Shown here: piece after piece, positions 1 to 4,818 of the stretch
Position numbering within the stretch: the first letter of the stretch is position 1
Layout: each line of letters begins with the position of its first letter
Source: Bacteroidales bacterium Bact_16
GTDB taxonomy: Bacteria; Bacteroidota; Bacteroidia; Bacteroidales; UBA932
Assembly (NCBI GenBank): GCA_001602885.1
Contig: LUZH01000166.1
Span: 1 to 5,546, forward strand
Reading direction: 5' to 3'
Length of the DNA stretch: 5,546 nt
The notes under the pieces: model-generated
What the model was told of the DNA's origin: nothing
The model's database searches: none
What the model saw: only the letters and a program-made list of their open reading frames with translations
Program-made: the position numbers and the translations under genes

Positions 1-35
1 AGGGCGAACGCCGCAATAAGGGGGAGAAGTCTCAT
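1..35 (-). CDS. 5' end of an unidentified, probably secreted protein (partial)
   Basis: Only the first eleven complete codons lie in the window; on the minus strand they read MRLLPLIAAFA. One basic residue followed by an unbroken hydrophobic run is the usual opening of a Sec signal peptide, so the product is probably exported; its function cannot be told. The ATG shares one base with the TAA stop of the DUF2461 gene upstream (TAATG), a junction typical of translationally coupled operon genes. That coupling is the main reason to believe in a start here, since the reading frame itself is too short to test. The gene continues beyond the left edge. Confidence 0.55.
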   Translation of the reverse strand, partial: MRLLPLIAAFA

Positions 36-730
36 TATTCTGTCAGGCTGGAGAAGTATTCTCTCTGCTCTTCGCGGGAGAAGGTGATTGCCCGGTTGGT
101 GTAGTCGAGGAAGGGCTTGGCGGTCTTGTAGACGTCTGCGAGGCGCTCCACAAGGTGCGGACCGGTCACGAACTTGTCGTCCGGAATCCAGAGCAGGCAA
201 TAGTTCTTCAGCTTGTAGAATTCCGCGTCCGGCCCGTCGGCGGGGAAGCCGGCCGGGACGCGCTTGAGCGACTCGGAGGTGTCCAGGTACAGCCGCGGGT
301 CGAGTTGGGACAGGATGCGGCGGAAGTCGCCTTTGCCCAGCATGATGTCTTCGCGGAGGATCTTCAGGACCTGCGGCGGGCAGAAATAGTTGCCGACGGC
401 GACCATGTGGCCGGCATCCTTGGCGCCGACCTGGAAGTAGTATCCGTTGTAGTTGGATTTCTTGCCGCCGGGAGCGACGTAGACGCCCATCTGCGTCTTG
501 TACGGACGCTTGTCCTTGCTGAAGCGGACGTCCCGGTAGATGCGCCAGGTGCAGTCCTTCGGGGAGAGGGGACCGATGGAATCGTCGAATGTGCGGATCG
601 TGGAAATGAGCTCGACGGCGAACTGCTCGATCCGGGACTTGGCGTCCAGGTAGCGCTGCTTGTTCGCCTCGAACCAGATCTTGTCGTTGTGTGCGGAGAG
701 GTCTTGCAGGAAATGGATAACTTCTTTCAT
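35..730 (-). CDS. DUF2461 (TIGR02453) family protein
   Basis: This 231-residue protein is a full-length member of the DUF2461/TIGR02453 family, common in Bacteroidota and other bacteria and of unknown biochemical function. What identifies it is the N-terminal FLQDLSAHNDKIWFEANKQRY (residues 7-27), the family hallmark RIYRDVRFSKDKRPYKT (63-79) with its basic and aromatic residues, and the GYYFQ strand (96-100). There is no signal peptide or membrane segment, so it should be cytosolic. The ATG at 730 is the natural start because the family begins within a few residues of it. The stop overlaps the start of a downstream gene, so the two are probably co-transcribed. The 77-bp gap to the divergent phosphatase gene must hold its promoter. 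The best -7 candidate is TACCTTGG on the minus strand (749-756), one mismatch from TAnnTTTG, but I see no matching -33 box. Confidence 0.93.
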   Translation of the reverse strand: MKEVIHFLQDLSAHNDKIWFEANKQRYLDAKSRIEQFAVELISTIRTFDDSIGPLSPKDCTWRIYRDVRFSKDKRPYKTQMGVYVAPGGKKSNYNGYYFQVGAKDAGHMVAVGNYFCPPQVLKILREDIMLGKGDFRRILSQLDPRLYLDTSESLKRVPAGFPADGPDAEFYKLKNYCLLWIPDDKFVTGPHLVERLADVYKTAKPFLDYTNRAITFSREEQREYFSSLTE

Positions 731-763
731 CGTTGTCGGTTTATACGGCCAAGGTACATCTTT

Positions 764-797
764 TTTGCGAGAGGGTGGCGGGAAATTCGTAAATTTG
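764..797 (+). promoter_or_regulatory. Candidate Bacteroidetes-type promoter of the HAD phosphatase gene
   Basis: TAAATTTG at 790-797 matches the Bacteroidetes -7 consensus TAnnTTTG exactly. TTTG at 764-767 could be the -33 box, though the 22-nt spacer is somewhat long. Transcription would begin only a few bases before the ATG at 808, giving an almost leaderless mRNA. The 77-bp gap is shared with the divergent DUF2461 gene, so the two promoters must overlap or abut. Confidence 0.5.
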
Positions 798-807
798 CAG
801 GAAGCGT

Positions 808-1467
808 ATGGAAAAGATGTACAAACTCGCGGTGTTCGACATAGACGGCACGCTGATCGATACGGAACGGACCGGGGTGGAGTCCCTGGTGCAGACCATC
901 CGGGAACTGGTAGGGAAGGAGGTCCCTTACGAAGAGGCCTACAAGGCCTACGGCATCCCCAGCAGCAAGGTGGGGAGCATGTATGGCTACGAAGACGGGC
1001 AGCGTTTCCTCGAGCGCTGGGAGGAGAATTTCATCAGCCTGTCGCACCATATCAAACCCTTCCCGGGCGTGCTGCCGGCGCTGCGCCGCATCAAGGCGAC
1101 CGGCATCGCCACGGGCGTGGTGACGTCCCGCAACCGGATGGAGTTCGACTACGACGATTATCTGCGCGAGATGGTCCCTTATCTGGACCACCGGGTCTGC
1201 AGCGAGGACACGGTCCACCACAAGCCGCACCCGGAGCCGCTGCTGCATTGCATCAAACTGGCCTCCGAGGCGCTTGGGGAGCCGATTCTTCCGGAGGAAG
1301 TAATCTATTTCGGCGATACCGCCCACGATGCCGCGTGCGCCCGCGACGCCGGCTGCGACTTCGCCCTGGCCGACTGGAAGGGCCGCGGCGCCCGGGACCT
1401 CCAGCCCAGCTACGTCTTCGCCGACGCGGCGCAGATGGAGGCGATCCTGCATTCGGAGCGCGAATAG
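808..1467 (+). CDS. HAD-superfamily hydrolase (phosphoglycolate phosphatase-like)
   Basis: A cytosolic haloacid-dehalogenase-type phosphatase of 219 residues. All four HAD motifs are present. Motif I is DIDGT with nucleophile D11 and acid/base D13; motif II is T106 in GVVTS; motif III is K139 in HHKPHPEP; motif IV is GDTAHD with D170 and D174. A helical cap domain sits between motifs I and II (about residues 15-85), as in subfamily IA enzymes such as phosphoglycolate phosphatase and beta-phosphoglucomutase. Catalysis should be Mg2+-dependent hydrolysis of a small phosphate ester. The substrate cannot be read from the sequence. A second in-frame ATG at 817 (MYKLAVFD) would place motif I nearer the N terminus and leave a slightly longer leader after the predicted promoter, so the true start is 808 or 817. 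No terminator follows; the next gene's promoter begins at the base after the stop. Confidence 0.95.
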   Translation: MEKMYKLAVFDIDGTLIDTERTGVESLVQTIRELVGKEVPYEEAYKAYGIPSSKVGSMYGYEDGQRFLERWEENFISLSHHIKPFPGVLPALRRIKATGIATGVVTSRNRMEFDYDDYLREMVPYLDHRVCSEDTVHHKPHPEPLLHCIKLASEALGEPILPEEVIYFGDTAHDAACARDAGCDFALADWKGRGARDLQPSYVFADAAQMEAILHSERE

Positions 1468-1497
1468 TTGAAGTTGGTATTTTTTTTGCTATCTTTG
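1468..1497 (+). promoter_or_regulatory. Bacteroidetes-type promoter of the Spy-like secreted protein gene
   Basis: TTG at 1468-1470, a 19-nt spacer, then TATCTTTG at 1490-1497 gives a perfect -7 box and a good -33 box. Transcription should start near 1502-1505, leaving a leader of about 26-30 nt before the ATG at 1531. The promoter starts at the first base after the phosphatase stop codon. This places the downstream start at 1531, since a TTG start at 1468 would lie inside the promoter. Confidence 0.8.
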
Positions 1498-1510
1498 ACT
1501 TCCGGAGCGT

Positions 1511-1527
1511 TACAATTTCTGATTGTA
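1511..1527 (+). promoter_or_regulatory. Inverted repeat in the leader of the Spy-like gene
   Basis: TACAAT at 1511-1516 and ATTGTA at 1522-1527 are exact reverse complements separated by TTCTG. The repeat lies between the expected transcription start and the ATG, ending 3 nt before it. It could be an operator for a dimeric regulator or a weak hairpin at the ribosome-binding region. An arm of six AT-rich bases can also arise by chance. Confidence 0.35.
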
Positions 1528-1530
1528 CAC

Positions 1531-2100
1531 ATGAAGAGAATTCTTCTTTTGGCAGTTGCCGGCCTGGTGGCCGGTGCTGTGAGCCTGTCGGCTCAAGCCC
1601 CCCAGGCCCCCGAAGGGGCCGGAAAACTCCCTGAAATGCCGAAGATCCTCAATCCGGAGGAGAAGACGGCTGACATGGCCGAGAAGTATGGCCTTTCTGA
1701 AGAGCAGCAGGCCGCCCTGCTCGAACTCAACAAGCAGTACGACGGCAAGCTGGAATTCCGCCCGGAACCGATGGGCGAGCAGAAAGACTTCCGCAGCATG
1801 ACGGAAGCCGAGCGTCAGGAGTTCTTCGGCAAGATGCAGGACATGATGGCGGACATGCAGGAGCGCATGCAGCAGATGCAGAAAGCGCAGAAGGAGTATG
1901 ACAAGGCCATCAAGGAGATCCTGAACAAGGATCAGTTCAAAGCCTACCGCAAGGACGAGCGCAAGCGCGAGCAGGAAATGCAGCGCATGCAGCAGAACGC
2001 CATGGGTGGCGCCCCGATGGGCGGCGGCTTCCCGGGTGGAGGATTCCCCGGCGGCCCGGGCGGCGGCTTCCCCGGTGGCGGTTTCCCCGGCGGGTTCTGA
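1531..2100 (+). CDS. Small secreted Met/Gln-rich helical protein, DUF4890/Spy-like, with Gly-Phe-Pro tail
   Basis: A 189-residue exported protein. Residues 1-21 form a Sec signal peptide with likely cleavage after SLSA (A21/Q22). Residues 45-75 (ADMAEKYGLSEEQQAALLELN and onward) resemble the helix of Bacteroidetes DUF4890 and Spy/CpxP-like periplasmic proteins, where a 'lt.eQ...l..l' pattern is typical. Residues 90-155 form a long, highly charged amphipathic helix or coiled coil rich in Met and Gln; the protein has 15 Met in all. The C terminus (159-189) is low-complexity Gly with four FPGG units. Spy and CpxP are periplasmic stress proteins, but that role here is only an inference from the resemblance. 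The start at 1531 is chosen because the signal peptide begins there and a strong promoter lies just upstream. The gene appears monocistronic, with its own promoter and terminator. Confidence 0.88.
   Translation: MKRILLLAVAGLVAGAVSLSAQAPQAPEGAGKLPEMPKILNPEEKTADMAEKYGLSEEQQAALLELNKQYDGKLEFRPEPMGEQKDFRSMTEAERQEFFGKMQDMMADMQERMQQMQKAQKEYDKAIKEILNKDQFKAYRKDERKREQEMQRMQQNAMGGAPMGGGFPGGGFPGGPGGGFPGGGFPGGF
2015..2097 (+). repeat. GC-rich tandem repeat encoding the FPGG tail
   Basis: Imperfect in-frame repeats with core GGCTTCCCCGG or close variants (GGATTCCCCGG, GGTTTCCCCGG) encode the FPGG units at residues 167-188 of the secreted protein. The copies differ mainly at synonymous positions and have uneven spacing, so this is a degenerate array that could still expand or contract by slippage. 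Confidence 0.7.
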
Positions 2101-2123
2101 TCCGCGACAGACTGAATCTGATG

Positions 2124-2160
2124 AGACGGTGTGCAGAAATGCGCACCGTCTTTCGTTTTT
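2124..2160 (+). terminator. Rho-independent terminator after the Spy-like gene
   Basis: GACGGTGTGC (2125-2134) pairs with GCGCACCGTC (2141-2150) through ten base pairs, one of them a G-T wobble, around the loop AGAAAT. A2124 and T2151 can add one more pair. The T-rich tract TTTCGTTTTT follows at 2151-2160. It lies 24 nt after the stop codon and is correctly placed to end the upstream transcript. Confidence 0.9.
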
Positions 2161-2184
2161 ACGTCAAATCAGCGCTTTCCACCC

Positions 2185-2212
2185 CAAAACCCCAAGATTA
2201 TGGGGTTTTTTT
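2185..2212 (+). terminator. Second terminator-like hairpin upstream of the solo LuxR gene
   Basis: AAAACCCCA (2186-2194) pairs perfectly with TGGGGTTTT (2201-2209) around the loop AGATTA, followed by three more T residues to 2212. The A-run on the left makes it look symmetrical, so it could work in both directions. No gene lies between it and the terminator at 2124-2160, so it is probably a back-up that insulates the next operon from read-through. Confidence 0.65.
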
Positions 2213-2220
2213 GAGCGGAT

Positions 2221-2252
2221 TTTTGCCGATGTTTGCCATACACATAATTATG
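2221..2252 (+). promoter_or_regulatory. Candidate promoter of the solo LuxR-type gene
   Basis: TTTTG at 2221-2225 is followed after 19 nt by TAATTATG (2245-2252), one mismatch from the Bacteroidetes -7 consensus TAnnTTTG. The spacing equals that of the strong promoter at 1468-1497. If used, transcription would start at or within a few bases of the ATG at 2258, giving a leaderless or nearly leaderless transcript. A promoter is expected here because two terminators separate this gene from the one upstream. Confidence 0.45.
2243..2252. promoter_or_regulatory. Perfect 10-bp palindrome overlapping the candidate -7 box (possible operator)
   Basis: CATAATTATG is its own reverse complement and sits 5 nt before the ATG of the solo DNA-binding protein, on top of the predicted -7 box. 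LuxR-type domains normally bind as dimers to palindromic sites, so self-repression is possible. A half-site CATAAT recurs at 2478-2483, just before the OmpA-domain gene. Both lie in AT-rich spacers, where such short matches can be accidental. Confidence 0.3.
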
Positions 2253-2257
2253 CTGAA

Positions 2258-2476
2258 ATGGATAAACCCGTAACCTCCGACAGTGTGTCCTTGACCAGGC
2301 GCGAGCGGGATGTGCTCCAACAGCTCGCGCTGGGACAGACGACCAACAACATTGCGGAAACGCTGCACCTCAGTCCGGAAACCGTCCTTTGGTACCGGAA
2401 ACGCCTCCACCGGAAGTTTGACGTCACCACCGCCGTGGCGCTGGTCCTCAAGGCTTCCCGAATGAATTTGATTTAA
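2258..2476 (+). CDS. Solo LuxR-type HTH DNA-binding protein (72 aa)
   Basis: This protein consists almost entirely of a LuxR/GerE-type helix-turn-helix. After ten N-terminal residues comes LTRRERDVLQQLALG (12-26), then the scaffold helix around NNIAETLHLS, then the recognition helix in SPETVLWYRKRLHRKFDV (39-56). No receiver, ligand-binding, TPR or membrane segment is present. The length is close to that of GerE (74 residues), a known free-standing member. The frame is open upstream to about 2006, but that stretch runs through two terminators and the 3' end of the previous gene, so the ATG at 2258 is the credible start. It heads a likely operon, 23 nt before the OmpA-domain gene. Roughly half of its HTH residues (31 of 62 by hand alignment) match those of the membrane-bound regulator at 4815-5546, including eleven consecutive residues. 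It is probably a local transcription regulator; its target is unknown. Confidence 0.85.
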   Translation: MDKPVTSDSVSLTRRERDVLQQLALGQTTNNIAETLHLSPETVLWYRKRLHRKFDVTTAVALVLKASRMNLI

Positions 2477-2499
2477 CCATAATAAAAACACTTACGAAA

Positions 2500-3807
2500 A
2501 TGAAAAAGATCGTTTTACTGATGACCCTGATTGCGCTCGCCGGTGCGCCGGCCTCCGCGCAGAATTTCCTGGAGCGCATGAAAGAACGCGCCAAGAACGC
2601 CGCCGAGAACAACATCGGCAACAAGGTCGAGAAGGGTGTCAACGACATCCTGAACGGTGAAGTAGGCAAGAAGAACAAGGACAAAGACAAGAACAAGAAG
2701 GAAGAGCCCGCCGCGACGGCGCCGGCAGCGCCCGCTCCCGCGGCCGAAACCGCGCCTGGCGCCCAGGCCCAGAACGTGAAGAGCGATTTCGTGCGGGGAA
2801 GCGTGATCCTTTTCGAGGATGATTTCGCCGGCGAGCAGGTGGGCGAATTCCCTTCCAAGTGGGACATCGAGAGCGAAGGCTCCGCCGAGACGGCCATCAT
2901 CAACGGCAAGAAGTACATGAACTTCACGGAAGGGAGCAATACCCTGCAGCCGCTGATGACGGATATGAAGTCGTATCTGCCCGACGTGTTCACGCTCGAA
3001 TGGGACGTGTATTGCCAGTTCGACGCGGAGAACTACGGCCTGGGCCAGCACGAACTCCAGATGATGTTCTTTGACGCATCCAATGCGCGGGTCGGCACGG
3101 TGAGATTCTCGTTCCGCGATGGCGGCGACGCCTTCGGCTACGTGGAGTGCGACAAGCCGGGCGGTGCCGGATCCGTGGATGTCGGCTATAGCTGGGACTC
3201 CATCCAGGATATCATCAAGGACAGGGCCTGGAACCATTTCGCAATCTCGTTCAACAAGCGCGCGTTCAAGTATTATATCAATGGCGTCCGCATCGTGAAC
3301 TTCCCGAACGTGGCCGCCCCGTGCCGCTTCGTGATCGGTGACGTCGGCGACTACGCCTACCGGGGAGTCACCAATGTCGTGCTTGCTGCGGGTGCCGTCG
3401 ACCTGTATGAGCGCAAGACCACCGACCTGTCCGAAGCAGCGGCGGCCGTCGAGAAGGCCATCGCCGAGACCGGCAAGTTCGTGACGAACAACATCCTCTT
3501 CGAGACCGGCAAGGCCACGCTCAAACCCGAATCGATGGAGGAGATCCAGCGTGTCGCCGAATATATGAAGGCCAATCCGACCGCCCGTTTCGAGGTCCAG
3601 GGCCACACCGACAGCCAGGGCTCCGACAAGATCAACGACCCGCTCAGCCAGCAGCGCGCCGAGGCCGTGGTCAAGGCGCTCGAAGACCAGGGCGTGGATC
3701 CGTTCAACCTGCGTCCCGTGGGCAAGGGCAGCCATGAGCCCGTGGCCGACAACGGCACGGAAGAAGGCCGCGCCCAGAACCGCCGCGTCGAATTCATCAA
3801 GCGATAG
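2500..3807 (+). CDS. Secreted protein with jelly-roll-like region and C-terminal OmpA peptidoglycan-binding domain
   Basis: A 435-residue periplasmic or outer-membrane-associated protein. Residues 1-20 are a Sec signal peptide ending APASA; there is no lipobox cysteine. A charged helix (22-55), a Lys/Asp/Asn-rich patch (57-69) and an Ala/Pro linker (70-90) follow. Residues 102-305 look like a concanavalin/LamG-type beta-sandwich: FEDDFAGEQVGEFPSKW near its start, WNHFAISFNKRAFKYYINGVRI (244-265) near its end. Residues 328-435 form an OmpA C-terminal domain: NILFETGKATLKPES, GHTDSQGSD, LSQQRAEAV and AQNRRVEF. D371 and R386 stand 15 residues apart, the spacing of D241 and R256 that grip diaminopimelate in E. 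coli OmpA. It should thus anchor to peptidoglycan. No transmembrane barrel is seen; the jelly-roll region occupies that place and may bind glycan or protein. It is the middle gene of the likely operon. Confidence 0.92.
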   Translation: MKKIVLLMTLIALAGAPASAQNFLERMKERAKNAAENNIGNKVEKGVNDILNGEVGKKNKDKDKNKKEEPAATAPAAPAPAAETAPGAQAQNVKSDFVRGSVILFEDDFAGEQVGEFPSKWDIESEGSAETAIINGKKYMNFTEGSNTLQPLMTDMKSYLPDVFTLEWDVYCQFDAENYGLGQHELQMMFFDASNARVGTVRFSFRDGGDAFGYVECDKPGGAGSVDVGYSWDSIQDIIKDRAWNHFAISFNKRAFKYYINGVRIVNFPNVAAPCRFVIGDVGDYAYRGVTNVVLAAGAVDLYERKTTDLSEAAAAVEKAIAETGKFVTNNILFETGKATLKPESMEEIQRVAEYMKANPTARFEVQGHTDSQGSDKINDPLSQQRAEAVVKALEDQGVDPFNLRPVGKGSHEPVADNGTEEGRAQNRRVEFIKR

Positions 3808-3810
3808 GCT

Positions 3811-4818
3811 ATGAGAAAGATCCTCTTTTCTCTGTTGCTTGCCGTGCTCGGCGCCTTCGCGGCGTCGGGCGCGGGCGAGCGTGACGTGACCCTCGCCGAG
3901 GGCCAGACGCTCCAGTTCTATCCCGCCCGCGCGCTGCTGACGGGCGCCGTCCTGGAGACGGGCGCCGACTGCGTCGAACTGCAGCGGGTCGGGGCGCTGG
4001 TGATCCTGCGCGGCCTGAAGGCCGGCGAGGCCACCGCGCGCCTCTCCCTGCGCGGCGGCGAGTCGCTGCCGATGCGCATCCACGTGCTGCAGAACACGTT
4101 CTCCTACCATAAGCCCGCGCCGGCGGACAAGCCGAAATGGAGCGGCCCCTATGCGCTGCGCATCCCTGAGGACCACTTCCGCATCGTCTATTACGATTTC
4201 TCGTCCGGCAAGGCCGACAAACTGCGCTATGTCGCCCGGATCGGGCACGAGGTCTACTCGTCCTGCTTCAGCGTCGACGAAGAGGAGGGCACGCCGCTCG
4301 ACGTGTCCGAGCTGTACGATTACGACAAGCAGTTCGGCTACTCCGGCGGTCTGGACGGCGAGAACAATTATCGCTTCTATTATGCCGACGGTTCCCCGGT
4401 CGCGCCGGAGAATGAGGATGAAGCCCGCGACTGGTTCGACGAGTTCGCACCCGATCCGGCCTCGACCACGATGCACGGCTACTGCATGCCGCTGCTGGAC
4501 TTCGGCTGGGTCTATCAGGGGAATGACGACGAATTCGAACGGGGTATCGTCCTGCAGCGGATGACCCAGCTGGGCCGCCCGCAGTCCTTCCTGGAGCGGT
4601 TCTACCAGGGGGAGGAGAGACTTTGCGGCATCGACTGCTGGGTCTTCGACTTCCGCGGACAGGGTGTGTACGGACTGGGGGATTCGTGCTGGTGGATCGA
4701 CCCGGCGACGGGCCTCGCGCTCCAGCGCATCGACGCCGACGGCTCAGGCTTCTCGGTGATTGAAATGGACCTGGATTACCACGTATGGGACGCGGAGACG
4801 CGCCCGGAGCAGTTCTAA
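3811..4818 (+). CDS. Secreted protein of unknown function with six cysteines
   Basis: The 335-residue product begins with a signal peptide (MRKILFSLLLAVLGAFAASG), cleaved near residue 20, so it is exported. I do not recognise a family. Residues 24-92 look like a small beta domain of the bacterial Ig or CpaC-N type: 'VTLAEGQTL' at the start, 'GLKAGEATARLSL' at the end. The rest is rich in Tyr, Trp, Asp and Glu. Near the C terminus, CWVFDFRGQGVYGLGDSCWW then IDPATGLALQRID (276-308) recalls the strand that ends LolA/DUF4412-like folds, which is weak evidence. Six cysteines (54, 152, 225, 272, 276, 293), all in the mature part, could form three disulfides. The ATG follows the OmpA-domain stop by only three bases, so translation is probably coupled and the two products may act together in the envelope. 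Its stop overlaps the convergent regulator's stop by four bases. Confidence 0.87.
   Translation: MRKILFSLLLAVLGAFAASGAGERDVTLAEGQTLQFYPARALLTGAVLETGADCVELQRVGALVILRGLKAGEATARLSLRGGESLPMRIHVLQNTFSYHKPAPADKPKWSGPYALRIPEDHFRIVYYDFSSGKADKLRYVARIGHEVYSSCFSVDEEEGTPLDVSELYDYDKQFGYSGGLDGENNYRFYYADGSPVAPENEDEARDWFDEFAPDPASTTMHGYCMPLLDFGWVYQGNDDEFERGIVLQRMTQLGRPQSFLERFYQGEERLCGIDCWVFDFRGQGVYGLGDSCWWIDPATGLALQRIDADGSGFSVIEMDLDYHVWDAETRPEQF

Noticed and set aside
155..844. Plus-strand open frame opposite the DUF2461 gene
   Set aside because: It is the antisense of a conserved family gene; the translation is Val/Asp/Gly-rich without any motif.
1468..1530. TTG start at 1468 for the Spy-like protein, adding 21 residues
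   Set aside because: The TTG is the -33 box of a near-perfect promoter, and the signal peptide begins properly at the ATG at 1531.
660..1634. Plus-strand open frame, and another on the minus strand at 727-1452, overlapping the HAD phosphatase gene
   Set aside because: All four HAD catalytic motifs are in the 808-1467 frame; the others are Arg/Gly/Pro-rich shadows.
2182..2193. CCCCAAAACCCC, identical to one and a half units of a ciliate C4A4 telomere repeat
   Set aside because: There is only this short run, and the pairing of its right part with TGGGGTTTT explains it as a terminator stem in a bacterial context.
2006..2257. Long N-terminal extension of the solo LuxR protein
   Set aside because: It would run through the 3' end of the previous gene and two terminator hairpins, and its translation is low-complexity and Ala/Arg-rich.
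2250..2273. Seven-codon open frame (MLKWINP) overlapping the start of the solo LuxR gene
   Set aside because: It lies at or before the predicted transcription start and has no further support; a chance ATG is likely.
2463..2470. TGAATTTG as a -7 box for a separate promoter of the OmpA-domain gene
   Set aside because: The conserved A of TAnnTTTG is replaced by G, no -33 box is found about 19 nt upstream, and it lies within the coding end of the solo LuxR gene. Co-transcription is simpler, though a weak internal promoter cannot be excluded.
2515..4476. A very long open frame on the minus strand (about 650 codons) across the OmpA-domain gene and part of the next gene
   Set aside because: It is antisense to two well-supported genes with clear domains and signal peptides. 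Its translation has no recognisable domain and the composition expected from reading GC-rich coding sequence backwards.
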